Assembly: GCF_051020975.1 (NCBI RefSeq)
Contig: NC_135041.1
Location: 7,576,256-7,640,255 of the forward strand
From: Osmia lignaria lignaria
Lineage: Eukaryota; Arthropoda; Insecta; Hymenoptera; Megachilidae
DNA: 64,000 nt
Direction of reading: 5' to 3'
The translations under genes were made by a program, and so were the position numbers. This document shows positions 12,501 to 26,600 of this stretch, one piece after another (the first letter of the stretch is position 1; each line of letters begins with the position of its first letter). The notes below the pieces were generated by a model. It searched no databases, was not told the DNA's origin, and was given only the letters and a program-made list of their open reading frames with translations.

Positions 12501-15339
12501 AGCTTCATAAACATTTTCACCGATGTTTTCTGCAATAAAAGAAAACGATACCGCTACCTTTCCTAGCTTGAGTTTCCAATTTGAACGGTAATCCTGGGTA
12601 ATGCAACAAATTTCCTCAGAATTCTGTCAACCAACAAATACCATATACTAACGCGATAATCTTCCAACACGATCACGTACTAAGGCCACGAGAACGTATT
12701 CTCATTGTTACTGCAATAAATGAAAAGTTCTCTTTAAAGTTCCAAAAGGAACAACATTATTTCTAACGAATTCAATTCTTAACGAGAGTCGAAAGAGGCC
12801 AGCGAAATCATCTTCAGGAACAATTACGATCTCAGCAGGGAATAAGAACAGGTGAGGGGTTTGCTCTCAGTGCCAGGAATAGACTCTGACAATCAAGCTC
12901 GCAATCACAGCAGTCAGAGCCACGTTCTCTCTTTTCTGATCTCTCAAACGAGTCGGTCGCCTCTGAAGAGTAGCAGCAATGCTTCAGTTTGCCTTCGACA
13001 GACCGGTGCCTTTGACCTCTGCCGGCCATCGAATGTGGAAATTCTTCTTTGTAATCAATTAAACGGTCATTTCCTCTCTCTCCATCTTCTCCTTTTCGCT
13101 TCCCTTCTATTCGCCTACCTACTTTCTCCAACGCGAACTCTGTCGTTTAGAACAATGAAACGATTCTGCTCGTCCTTTTCGTCGTTCATTGACGTTGTTT
13201 AATTGGTGTAATCATCGTAACGACTCGCTCGTTATCGTTGGAATCAAATTTATACCGGTTACGTTCGGAATTGCTGCGAACTTTTTCCAGGAAATACTCC
13301 TGTAAACATCGTGAAAACAATTGGAGCGTTTACAGACGGGGTAGGATTTTACGAGTAAATATTTCTCGCGTAAAAGGTATACTGTTCTAACAGAAACTTG
13401 CTACACGAAAAATAAAAAATAAAAGAAGCAAGAGACAAAAGTATCCGCCTTTTGAATCCCGGTTCAGCGTTGGATAACAAGGATAATCTGGCACGGTGAA
13501 AATGTAGACTACAACGCGTAGCTTTGTTTAATTAAAAATGTAACCAGAGTTCGCGGGACGGATGTTGAAATCTATGAAACCATACGGTATTCTTTTTTCT
13601 CGTTATTTCCCTATCAAAAGAGAGCTTTAATCTTCTATGCCCCTATGTATCTTTGAAATAACGTATCAAAATTCAAAGCTTTGTGCCATCCCTTTCACTG
13701 CGTACTCTTCTGATTTATTATAAAAATTACATTATTACAGAGTGCTGGCACAAACATTGTCCCTTAATGACTCGTATGACCCGGAATTATCGTATTATTT
13801 TTTTATAACAAGCTACTTGTGAAAATTTATTCCTATATTATGATACGCCTTTAATCTTTCTTGCTACCGATACAAAGTTTTTACAATTTTCTGTAAAATT
13901 GCTCACTGTATTCGACTTGTTCGTACAACGTTGTACATTTTCGACGTGTCGTGGTTTCGCAATCTCGGGAAGCAAACAAAATTTATGAGTAAATCGTTTC
14001 ATCGTAACGTTACGACCTCATCCATCCTCATCGATTATCGTTGTTTTTAATATCTTCCCTCCCTGTCCGCGTGAATCCACATCGTTCTCGTTTACAGTCA
14101 CCTTTTCGAATACATCTTACGACGTGGACGTCCGATAATCACTTTCCTGGATAATTTAAATCGCGCTAGACGTTGCTTCGAGTATCTTTCTTAACTAAAA
14201 GTCTCGTTTAGAGCTTCCGGTTCTTTTTTCTTGTTCAAATTTTAAAGATTGTAAACTTCCACGAAATAAGGTTTTTCATCTCACGGAACAGGTTAAACAA
14301 AATCAATCCGGCATCAGTCACAGCCGTTGAAGTTTGTTATACGGTCAGAGTTTATTAAAGGAACGTGACTTTTTCGCCTTCAAATGTTGATCGAATTTCC
14401 CGGTCTTTGTTGGACGAAAATGTTAGTTACCACCAAGGATATTTGCACAACGAGAAACAATATTATTTCCTATTCAAACCGAAACTCCCGTTTCGCTATT
14501 CAAATTTCGTTACGTACAAACTCTACGTTTCGATAAATATGTTTTCAAAAACCGAACAAACTTTCTAGCATTCGCATGGACAGTGAAAAGGTCGCGTTAA
14601 AAGCGAAGCATTCGTTCCGCCAACGAAATTTGAATAAAAGCGTGCAACAGTGAAAGGAAAAAAAAGGCAATGATCCTCCCCATACATAGTAAGCCAAATA
14701 AAAAACGAGCATACAGACAGGTGCATCACAAACGAACTGAAACACGTCGAGAGCCGAACGTTTCTCGCCATAGAATCGCTTAACGAGCCTCCAGAACTAA
14801 TCAGGGAGCCAAAGGACGTGGCTCAATATTTAAATTCATCTTTGTTCCGCGATCCAATCCGTCCGTGACGAAAGTTAACGAGACGGCGTTAATTAAATCG
14901 AACACGTTGAATCCTGACCGGTGGGAAAATTTGACAATGGCACAAACACAGAGGCGAACGTTGCTCGAACGCGTGTGTAGGCGTTTACAAGAGAGCAGGA
15001 CGTCGTTGGTCGAAGCTCGATGAATCGATGACCGCTTTTAGTAATGATGTGTACATGGCAGACCGTCCTTTCCCGATGGAACGGCCGATGGGGTCATCCT
15101 AGGACGCGGCTGGTGCGCTGACTCGTGTGTAGCGGCAGCCAGAGTTTGCCAAGGGGGACTTATTACGTCCCTGGAATTACCATATAAATTATCGCGTGAT
15201 GAACCCAGCGGAGTGCGAAACGGTGCACGCTCTGGCCTTTGTCGAGGTTTCGGTTATGGTTAATCGGCCACGCCGTTTAATTGACATTCTGCACCGCAAA
15301 ATACCGCCTGTCCCGCGCCTCGTGTAATTTTCTTCGTCT

Positions 15340-15357
15340 CCTGCCTGCCTGCCTGCC
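15340..15357. repeat. Short CCTG tetranucleotide repeat
   Basis: Four consecutive CCTG-type units (CCTGCCTGCCTGCCTG) lie inside intron-like sequence. It is a simple microsatellite seed with no associated gene signal. Confidence 0.8.
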
Positions 15358-18300
15358 AACCACCCCGTTACACAGCCTCGCGTTCACTGATCGGCTTCGA
15401 TTCCTCTCAAACGCGATCATAGCCGCTTCTATCTTTTGATTATCTTCCCAGGGAAATTCGGGCTGTGTAACGAATAATTGTAAATTATTCTATCAAACCA
15501 TCGAAGTAGAAATACAAGAAATCTGTCCCTCCGCGATTTTTCTTCAAGATTCAACGCCATTACCCACGACGTCGTGCCTGTATTCTCCGCAGGCGTATTC
15601 AGCCCTCGATGCGTGCCACGGCATATGCATAACCTAATCGTGGGATCCACGTGTATCACGTACGAAGTAAATTTAACAGCACGCGTAATACACGGCTCTA
15701 GCTGGAACAGACGCGCGGTAATTAGCGGTTATTCAAATTTTCAGGATCCTCCGTGAAGAGGATCGTCATTGAAGTCCGGGAGAGGAACGTTTACAAGGCT
15801 TTATCGACGAGATTACAGACAGACATAATTATCCCAGGTTGGGTATATCATGGTGGCGTGAATAGAAGACGTCGCGGAGACGGTGTCTGAGCGTTTAAGA
15901 TCCAAACTATCGTGCCTGTTGACGAGGACGATGAATATGCAAAACTTTGCGTCGCCTGTACGACGACCGGCCTCTATGTTTCATGCATTCAGATGCCCTA
16001 CTTACGTTTCTTCCTGCTCTCTTCTCGTCTGCAGAAAGGATTGAACAACGTGGCAGCGTGTCGGCTTCATTAGGTGCCATTTAAAAGGTCTACATTTTGC
16101 AGGGAATTCCCGCCACGAGCGGCGTCCATGCAAATCCCACTCAATTCGCGAGAACGCCGGCAAACTCTTAAAGCCTTTTATAGGATGGCTTCTCTAAGAC
16201 TGAATTCGTGGCCTGAAACTCGAAACGCTATATTCTTCAACCAGACCTTTTACCAGCTGACTTTTTCGCGATTTTACGTGCACACCGTCGACGATGCTGA
16301 AGACTTTTAACCTACCTCTAAGAGGATACGAAAGATCATGCTGACTGATTTATGTATGTATACGAAGGTAAAAAGGAGCTCGACAGTTCTTGGAAATTAT
16401 TTGGAATATCTGAGAATTGAAAATATTTCTGAGAAAACAGTTTGAAAACTTATCGGTAAATTTCGAAGAATAAAAGGGAGCTGAAACAATTCTTTTTGTT
16501 ACATCCAACTGTACTTTCGTTCAAGAAATTAGAGCCATCGTGACATTGTTTGCCCGACGAAGCAACGGCGTCATATTTCACGCACGAGCGCAACCTGAGA
16601 ATCGTAATTGAACGAAAGGGGGTGGAAGAGGGTTGGAAAGAAGATTCGTTGGACACATCCGACGTCAAGGCGAGCACGAGCATTAGGGAAAAAGTTATTC
16701 TTATTACCAAGCTAGGTCACACGTGTATATTATTGCCAAGAAGTTGCCTCCATTCCACGAAGAACAGGCCAGGCCAGAACGTGAAAGTTTTCCGATACTT
16801 TCTTAACGACGATTTCGCGTCACTCTCATAAGACGACCAACATGCATTGTCTACGACTGAACCTTCCTTCATTTTTACCAATTACCCTCTATATTTCTTT
16901 CTCTTTATAAAATTAGAAATTTCTGAAACTTTAAATAGTTTAACGAAATGCAAAGAAATTGTTTGAGTTAACAATATAAAGATATTTTCAAGTAGAATAG
17001 AAAATTGAAAAGATTTTCAGGACATTTTCAATAGACGGATGTATCCAGTATAAAGGATCGCCTTCCTGGAAAATATCTCAGTTAAAAACGCAATAATAGT
17101 TGTACGAGGATTTTAGAAGGGCTGTTTCATAAAAGGAATAGATAGTTCTTTTTTTACATGGCGAAAGAATACACGGTTATTTCCAAGCATCAAGAGTATA
17201 GTCAGCAACTATAGGCTTCTACGTAAAAGTTCTTATATTGTACGAGACTATCATATTATCGGTCGTTAATGCCACGTGTTATAACTTATAGCAATAAGAG
17301 TGGCCCATGGTTCAATGCCTCCCGTTTATGGATCCTTACGAAAGTGTTCTATTAAAAGGGTGGATGCTGTTCTTAATACGCGAAACGAACAATGGGAGGC
17401 CAGCCAGCGATCGTAAAATATACATCATAAAGCGTTTTATTTATCATATAATGGCCATCTTTTCGATGCAAGACGATGCTTAACATTTTTACACGATCCA
17501 AAATTGCATCGATATTGAAACAAAATTTTCGACAAAGAATTAAACTTCACTACGATATAATCAAAATAGGAAGATAAAAAGACTCGAGAAACCCTCTGAA
17601 GCCAACAAGCATCAAAACCGAACAGTGTAATAGCTAAACACAGAGTAAGCTAATTTTAACATCCCTTCTACTCTTGAACATAGTTGAAGCACGTTCAGGG
17701 TGGTTCGTTCGTTAGCTCGACTTAAAGCAAGTCGAGTTTTCCGATTCACTTACGGTTTGACGAGTCTCCCACGTTCCCTGCTCGCTTGCACACGCGAACG
17801 AAGGAGTAGCTGAAGGGCCGACAAAACAAAACATCGTAAAGCACCCTCGTCTGTGGAGGATGCGACCTGTTAGCCGCTATTGAGGCAAGTGAGAAAAGTG
17901 GCTGCGAGAGGTGGTGGTCGGCGATGCATAAGGGCGCGTTTCCAGAGGACGGTTTTATCCCAAGCCGGCGAGTATTGAAATTTATTAAGGTAACTACCTA
18001 ACACCATGGGATATTTCCCTGTAAATTTCGTTCTGCGAATCGTCATGGCCGCGTTGATGAAACACACGGTTCCAAGCAAACGAATGCTTGACCAACGTCC
18101 ACATTCATTTCTTCTTTTTTATTTCACTTTTTTTCTAAACTTTTGACGAACACGAGGATTTTGGTTGCTCTTAATTTTAACGCTGCCTGGTTCTCGTGCC
18201 CCTGGATTCGTTCGCGTTAAAATCGACGCGGTTTAAGAGTGTTTTTCAACGACTCCCAAGGCTGAATATTTATTTGCTCTTCCATAGAGATGTTGAACTT

Positions 18301-19487
18301 GCACGAGTGTTTGAAATTGAAACGTTCCGCTGCTGGTTTTCGAGCCGTGTAAAAACCTACGGTAACTGGTAAATTTCACCAACCATCATGAGATTATTCG
18401 TGATCGTTGGTTGAACACACATACGTTGTTACCAACGGGTTGGTTTTCAGAATAGAAATTTAAACGAATTCAATGTATTAAAAGAGTAATCAATTCGAAA
18501 ACGACGTGTAACGGTATGACGCCGATTAATTGGAATCTGACCGAAGGAAATCGTTTTCTTTGATGGATTTTATGAAGTATTCAAGTCGTTCTTCGGCTTC
18601 GACTCCCTCGACGAAAAGAATCCTCCCTGTCCAGAATATTTAATTACTCTGCTCGCACACCGTGCTGAGAACAGGGTCTCCGAAGATCGATAACATCTTG
18701 AGCGTGTACGGGATCGGATAATTGAGTGGTGGATACCTCTCGAAATTCCCATGGAGACGTCCTCACAGTGAGTAGCTCCCCCTTGATTATCGAGACAGCT
18801 GATTGATGCTTCGAGCTACGATTCGGGGAGACCGATCGACCATCTTAAGATCACTCCTTGTGTTCCTTTGACTATGAAATTTCGTCGTCATCGACCAAAC
18901 AGGCGTATCATGAAAATATATTTATTATCACAGAAGAAACAAACCGAGCGATAGCCATTTCAGAAAAATAATGGTAATTACCTTTAAATCCTAATACAAC
19001 AACTAAATCAGTCAAGTATTTCTTTCCCTTAACGGGTTAAAATTCGATTTCATCTCGTATATCATTATTTTTCAGATAAATAAATCCTCCCGGGACAAAC
19101 ACAGTCTAATGGTAACATAGTTTGCATAATACAATGTCCTTGTTTTGCATCGATAAGGGACTGGTATCGGAAAATTCTTGCAGAACGTTACAAAGTAAAC
19201 ACGGCTGTCGGTGTCGAATCGTGAATTATCCGTATTCAATATCGGCGAGCAGGCAATTCGATTTCATTCAACCTCGAATGACTCCCATCGACGGCCGTGA
19301 ATGCTTAATGAGCCGACGTTGTTTGCCGTCGAAACGCTATCGAGTTTCCGTGTTTCAGGGGCCTTCGATCTCTCGTAGCTTTCATAATGAAAATACGGGG
19401 ACACGAAGCGTTATTTTGCGGCCCGATAAAATCCCTACTTCACGAGTCGGTGATTATCTGCTGAAAAATACAAATCTATGCCTGTTT

Positions 19488-19495
<8 letters not shown>

Positions 19496-19521
<26 letters not shown>
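19496..19521. repeat. 26-base A homopolymer tract
   Basis: An uninterrupted run of 26 A lies in non-coding sequence. It could be the tail of a very old retroposed copy, but no target-site duplication or recognisable body is visible upstream. A simple homopolymer is the safer reading. An open frame crossing it owes its Lys run only to the tract. Confidence 0.9.
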
Positions 19522-20436
19522 CCAGAAAAAATACTCGAATACACCGTGTAGAACAAGTTTCAAGTGCCGTTTCAGGTTTAGTAGAGTTTGTTTTTCTTGG
19601 TCGTTCGACGATGTAAATACAAAGGGAAAGCAATTTGTCACGGTTAAGCGAAACCTGATGTTATTTCAATTATTTCCTGATCGATCACCGTTGACAATTT
19701 CGTATCGGTCAAAGGGTGACACTGTTTGTTGTTGCGAATGTTTTAACAACGTTTCACGCGAATATTCCATCGTTAAAGAGAACAACAATAAGGATAAATG
19801 AATTATATTCTTGTACAGTATGAAATTCTCCCGTATTATGTGTTTGTTTTAATGCCGGTCATTGATGCAACACGTCAGAAGCGATCTATTTGCAAATTTA
19901 ATTTTCAACCGTTTTAAACGTTGATTGGAACTGAAGCTTGCAATGCTGTTATAATTATTTAATCAAACTTTCCTTGATACAAAATAATTTATCGCCGTGG
20001 AAAAGCGAAATTCGAACAACATATCAATAAAATCATATATTTTGTAACCAAATCTATTTTTCATCCCCCATTTTTTTATTTATAATTTAATAATACGTAT
20101 CTGTATCTAAATACCTACAAAAACGTACTTCATCACGAATTTTTGCTTTGTTGTCACAACTGGTACACGTCATTAAACTGTTATCCATATTCGCTCGTAC
20201 AAAACCCGATGTGCTTGCACTCGTTGCACCAAATGCACCCCATGTACAAGTTCACCCTCGAGTTCACCTTCAATCGGTTCGTTCACCCTATCGAACGGAT
20301 GCGTTCGTGGCTGATGCACCCGATGCACCCTAAACCAGTTCATTCACACGCAATATCGAAAGCGTGGTTTCATTCACACCCCACGGTGTACCGAGATATA
20401 CGTACACTGACCGTCAGGCAACCGATTTGCTTGCAG

Positions 20437-20682
20437 ATGCTGCAGTGATGGACAGCGAGGGCACTTTGGGCCGCGGCCACGGAAACGGGGGCCGTGGACT
20501 GCGCCGTCAACGGTCCCTGGAATGGCGTGAGAGGCGCGGTTACGGACCCAGTGCCCAATCGAGCAGCGACGACGAAGAGAACTCTCGTCATGCCGTTGGT
20601 CCCACCTCGACCTCGTCCGCTGGAAGAGGCGCTCGAAGCCCGGGCCAGGTTTTTGCTTCACTCCTGGCGCAGCAGTACGGAA
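20437..20682 (+). CDS. Teneurin N-terminal intracellular domain, first recognised coding exon
   Basis: This exon ends at a strong GTGAGT donor (20683) in phase 1. The first ATG in frame is at 20448 (G at -3, G at +4), giving MDSEGTLGRGHGNGGRG and then an Arg/Ser-rich stretch with RRQRSLEWRERRGYG and an acidic SSSDDEEN run. The upstream bound is uncertain: TTGCAG at 20431-20436 is the acceptor used here, and GCTGCAG ending at 20445 is a second option. The frame is open back to 20364 but has no earlier ATG. Hydrophilic, disordered composition fits the cytoplasmic tail of teneurins, type II membrane proteins that act in synaptic partner matching. Identification rests mainly on the two downstream exons. 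Ten-m is preferred over Ten-a, but this is not proven. Confidence 0.7.
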
Positions 20683-23600
20683 GTGAGTGATGATATAATT
20701 GATATTTGATGCCATGATCGAGAACCTTGAGCGCGAAGAAAAGTTTCGCGGATCTAGTTTGCCGTGCGTAACTTGTGTTTGAGGAAAGAATGGAGTTGGA
20801 TGGCAGTTTCCAAGGAAACTATGAGTAATGACGGACGTTCAATATTCCGTGGCTTGAAAAATCCTTCATCGCTGTAGAATTTTGATCTTCTTTAATGGCT
20901 TCTCGAAGTTTGTAATTTTTTAGACTTTTCAGAACTTTGGAAAACACAAGTGGATTTGATAGGAATCGTTAACAAACTGATATTAGATACTATCAACTTT
21001 CCTGCGCAAACATTTTGCTCATTTTTCAAGTAATTCTCAACTTATTCGGAAGAACCTTTCTTCGCTAATCTCTAAACGTCCCGAAACTTTCAACTCAAAC
21101 GAAGCCGAGGGGTCTTCATTAATCGAAAGCAGCAGTCGCGACTCATCGAACCCTACTTGCTCCTAGATAAAAGAAATTAACGTAACGATTCGACTTGTAA
21201 GCCAGACCAGTCTGATTGGATGACCCTTCGTCCATTTTCTTCCGCCTCGATTCAAACGAACTTTAACGAGCGACTTAATGAGCAACCTATGAACTTCGAA
21301 TCGTAACAATTAAACGATGGCGCGGCTGTTGGCCGCGAGAATCGAACGATGCAGAAAAACGGCCTCGAACAGGTAGGTACCGATCATCGAATAATGACCT
21401 GTCGAACCGAGAACGATTTAACGATACGCGCTGGTGGTCGGTAACTCTTTTTTTCTCTCTCCCTCCTTTTTTTTTGTTGTTGTTTCTTTCGAGTCGATCT
21501 GCTGCCGCCGCCAATAATAAAGTTCAGAGTGGCTCGTTCATCATATTCCATCAAACGCTCGCGCAACCCACCCCTGTCCATTCAGTTTGCCTCCCTTAAT
21601 CTTCCTTCGACTCCCCGGCAAACGCGTAGATTAAAGGATTTACGAAATTAGTTTTACTTGCTCGCGTCGTCTACGAGCGCGGCCGGATATTAAGTTTGAC
21701 GGTAAAATCCAGATTGCCGGGCGTCGGGACGCCTTCGTCACCGGTACGTGCTCGAGTAAACAAAGCCTTAAAAATAATATTTCTGTCCGCGCAACGCGAC
21801 GCCTCCCCGAGAATAATCTCATTTCGTCGTCTTTGTCGTGATTCATTTGCGCCGCTGACGTATCAAGATGGAGCTTAACGCGTTAATTACTTTTGTTGTG
21901 TATCAACGTTGAATTTCACGCCAAGCTGAGATCGATGGAGTAACCTACACGTATCGCGTGAGTCTGTGGATTATAATTGTGAATAATTACGATTACTTAA
22001 ATCTAAGAAAAATACGAAACAACGTTGATAATGCCTGTTTAGCTCTATATCTAAAGGAATAATGGTATTCCACGGTCTTTGTCATGATTCGTTTGCGTAT
22101 CGTGTATCGATTACGCGACTCGTTCGCGGTATCCCGTATAAATATCGCGCGCCGCATAATTGCATTATCATTGATGGCTTATTTGGATTACTACTTACGC
22201 AAATAATAGTTTAATATCGCGCGTTCTGGTTGCTCGACCATTATTTGACCTCGGATACAGCCGGTTATGCCGATTAAATCTACAAATTCGGATCTCTATC
22301 CCTGTACCCCTATTGTGCGATCACTGTCGTGCTCACTACATAGTTGTTTCGCGTAATCGTTATGTTTCGATGAATCTTGAAAACGTGTCGACTACTCTTT
22401 CACACCATCAGCTAGAGGGAAATTCGTTCCTCTTTCACTAGTAACCCCTTGATCTTCGACTCGACTTACCGTTTCCCTGAAAGTTACATCGATTCGTCTT
22501 GAAGTTGGACAAAATAAACGAGGAGGACGAAAAAGGGGGACAGGTTAGAGAGACGGAAGGGGCGAACTCAATTAATACCAGTGCTCGGTTTATACTATAT
22601 TTCTTGGTTGCGGTATCAAGCGAGCCAGCAACCCACCTCACGTCTGTCTGCATTTGTTCCAATTCACTTGCTGCCGATTACCGCTCCCTCCCCTCCTCGA
22701 TACGCCACGACCCCACATCGTCGTTCCCCATTTTCATCCCTATTCCTCTCTCCACCATCCCTTTCCACTTTCCGTCCTGCAGACTCATCCGTTGCTCGAC
22801 TAGTCTCGATTCGCCATGGCATCGACGTCGATCTAACTACGCTATCGAACGCGACGATGCATACTCGCGGGTGTAATGTAGGCCACTTTTGGTTAAGGAG
22901 AAGAGTCCAACTTAGAATCTTCTGTCTTCAGACTTAGGAAGGCTAAATTGTACCTGCTCAACGTTGCGCAGCTTGCGAAGCGACTCTATGCTACCATGTT
23001 ACCTTCTTTTCGTTTCTGTTCGCCGGTTACCGTGGTTCACCGTTTTCGTTGTTCTCCTTCTGGTCGATCGATAGGAGGCGGCTAGCGTTTCCCGATACGA
23101 GCCGCACGAAACGCTTCTCGGCTGTTGTTGCGAGGTGCACGCTTGATTGCCGCAGTGCAGACATCGCGTCGGGCCAGGCCGCCTTGAAATCGCGAGGTTA
23201 ATTAACCCCTGGCTGGCTGTGTCGGTCTCGAGGCTGCCAGAGATAATTGATGAGAGCGCGATGGATCATGGAAACGCGATCGATTTCGTTGCGCGAAAAG
23301 GTGCATGCATGGGGGAACCCCCGCGAGAATCGAGCGAAAATCCGAGCTTTAACCAGGAGCAGGCTCGCAGATGGCTCTGCTGTCTGTCTGTCTGTCGGCT
23401 GTTTCACGGTTGGCTCGCCTCGTCGCACCATGTCCAGCCAACGGGGATTATGTTGCGTTAATGGCCACGTCGATTCAGTGAGCCACTCGGCTAAGGGAGA
23501 AAGGGCAGGCTTTCTACGGTGAAAAATAATCCGACGACATTTTATTAGGTATCGCCGTTACCGTTCCGTTAACGCGTCAGAGTGGTGGATCGCGTTACCG

Positions 23601-26600
23601 ACGATTGGCAGGCATGTTACGACAGAGTAGTCCGCCTCCGTAAAATCCTGCATTGTCGCGTACCTCGTCTTATATCACGGATCGAAATACCTTTTACGAG
23701 CTGGATAGATGGTAAGAGGGCGAGTAAAGCTTTAATAACGGTCGTGTCATCGTACGCCTCCTGCGTTACGAGAAACCGCACCGCATCTTCCTGTACAGGG
23801 TGTCCATAGGAAAGAATTTAACAAAAATTCACCCCTGTATTCAGCGGGTCGTTCTGAACAAAGAGTAGCGTACACATAAGACATATTTCGTTTAGAATGA
23901 ACTGCTGGGTATGTGTTCGAAGTTTATTGAACTCCTCGCTAGATACAGGTGGTGTTTCTTTATCCACGTCCTCACGGTCATCAGTACATATGTACATATA
24001 TTGATGTGGAATTGCGTGAGTTCCTGTCTCGAAGCTCGCGAGACATTACATTGTCGGTTCATTACACCGTCCACACGGTCAGCCACGTCCTGCTTCGCCG
24101 CTTTTCCTGTGGAAAATATTGACCACGCCACGATGGCGATAACGCGACGGGATAGTGTATAGCTTCCCGTGGCATTGTAAGTGTTGATTTTCCCCCGTCG
24201 CGTTTGCATAGACATCGCGGACTATTAATTTGATGCGGTCAGATATTGCTACAATAGCGAATCGTGGTGGAACTTGGTGCGTTAATTACTGTGCCAGCCT
24301 TCTCTGTTGTTATTGCTCGCTATAGTCAACATTGAACGTTCAAACAGTCCTCGTCGAAACAAGATATTCCGAATAAATCTCACGTATCGCGTGGATTTTT
24401 ATAAAATAATTAGAATTTAATGGACCGCGCGACATTAAGGGAAAGTCGAGTCGAGATTGAAGGTTTTCAGATAGCAAAGGAGAATCAGAGATACTCGAAC
24501 TATCGTGAGTGAAGACGGTCGTTGAACTCGAATTTCTTATATCGCCATCCGACTATTTTTTTGGCTTACAATGCATTACATGGTCGAGGAACGATGTTAA
24601 GCCAAGAATAAATTTTTAATGGGCCGACGGAGGTTCCGGCTTTATAAAATACTGCCGCGATACATGCAAATGATCGAGATGAAGAATTAAACTCCGCGAT
24701 TTTATCTGAAGTCATAATCAAACGACTCACGAGGACGCTTTAAAAGGATCGAAAACTTAAAAACTTGTTTTAAACGAAAAGAAACTTTCGATCGTTGAAA
24801 TCTTTGGTAAAATATTACGTTTCGGTGTTCATAAATAATAACTTAACCCACGGGAAACGGACTGAACCTTGTTCAGAAAGGTTGCGACTTTTTACTTTTC
24901 GGAGAAAAAGATACTCGCTCCTAACTCAAGATTAAAGTTAACGACATATATGTGAAAGTTGGAGTGGCTGAGGAGGCTAACGTACGAGATTAAGTAGCCG
25001 AAGTTCACGGTGCAGGGAAACGTGGAGTCGAAGCAACGCTCATTACAAGGTAATACAAAAGTTTCAACGGAGAAAAGAGAACGCCGGTGGTTCGCCGTTT
25101 CCACTTATTCTTTCGTCGGCAACGGAAAGGAGAGGAAATCCACGGCTCTCAGGAGGGATGAATAATTTAAGGACGTCTGATCGCGCGATCGAAATTCACG
25201 TGTCTGGGAATCGCTTTGAACGTCAAATTACAGGGAGGCTCTCTCCTCGACCGATCTCTTGAATAATTGTGTTACAGACGGTCGATCCATTTAAATCACT
25301 CTATTGCTGGCAAACGGTTCATTAAAATGCAGCCGATCGAATTTCTGTCAGAACGACTGCCCCAGACGTGTAACAAGAAAACTCTAATAAATCTTATCGA
25401 TGCGCCTCTATAGCATTGAAGAACGATAAAATTTTAATTATTTTTTTATAGAACTTTGTTATATAATAATTATATCGAATCATCCCAAATAACACAGGGT
25501 TGAGGTGAATTTCTGGGAATCTTCTGCAAAGACCAGAATGAGGTACACGGATGTGCAACAATCTGGGTTACAGTGTGTCGCTGAAATGGTTAGCGGTATG
25601 TGGGAAGGGTTTCAAAGGGCCCCGCTAATGTTCGCATAACGTGGATACCGGATGAACGACACACAAGGTAGGCCTACATAACCGTAAGCATCGTTAGGTA
25701 AACTTGCACCATCGGGGCTATATCGTGCAGCAGGCGCCACCGCAACACGGTCTTGCACAGTGTGCCAGTACACGTGTACCTTTGAGCATTTACCAATAAA
25801 TTTTCCTTGCAAATCCTAACCACGACGTTTCCTTGCACGATGCTGCACGATCTGGCGACGATAGCGAGTTGTCGTTCAGAAGGAGCGTACGTTGCAGAGA
25901 TTCGACGATGTCAGATCAATGGGAACGGATAAGGAGGATTGTTATTGCTCGTAGCAACGAGACGAAGAAGATCAGAAGATTCGAGGAGAGATCGGTCACG
26001 GTAAACGCTGCCAGTAGGAGGCAGTTTAAAAGGATATATCGGTGGTCAAGTGGAAATAAAACGTCTGTGTCGCTGGATAATGCCAGCCGTTAATATCGGA
26101 ACAACGACGTGGCTATCCGTGAATGCAGCCAACATTTTTCGTACGACATTTCTGAATTCGTTTTAAGAGCGTACGGTATTGTGTTTTGATAGAAACGTAT
26201 CGGGGCTATTGGAATTAACGATCGAATTCGATTGAATTATTTCATCGATTGTTCGCAAATGGAATGCTTGACAATTAAACAGAAATTGGTCTCCGATTGA
26301 TCTTTCGCATCGTAGATCAGGAATAATAATCGGAAAATCACGTCGCTGGTGTAAAGCAACAGGCATCGCAATCCACGCAAGAACGAAATTACTGGCTACA
26401 CACAAATTACGAACTGGATACGCATCTCTCGTTTCCTGTCCCGACCCACCCTTCCTTCCGCCGAACCCGTAGCTTGATCATAAAGCTCGTTTCAGCTCTA
26501 CATACCAGCTTCCTCGTAAATATCATTCTCGTTTTACGTAGATGCGGCTTCTCATCGGCAGAATAAACACGCCGGAGGTAAGGTTACCCTAACGAGGAAA

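Larger units (their letters stand above)
9554..20436 (+). other. Intron-like stretch before the first recognised teneurin exon
   Basis: About 11 kb with no coding signal I can support. It holds a CCTG tetranucleotide run near 15.34 kb and a 26-base A tract at 19496-19521. Just before the next exon, 20223-20390 contains several spaced copies of GCACC and GTTCACC. An ATG followed 17 nt later by a GTGAGT donor (18751-18767) was noted, but its phase does not fit the next exon. Confidence 0.5.

Noticed and set aside
18751..18767. ATG (METSS) followed by a GTGAGT donor, as a possible alternative teneurin start exon
   Set aside because: It ends in phase 2, which does not join the exon at 20437 or 20446 in the required frame.
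19122..19616. 164-codon open frame with a Lys run
   Set aside because: The Lys run is only the A tract; the rest has no motif and no exon signals.
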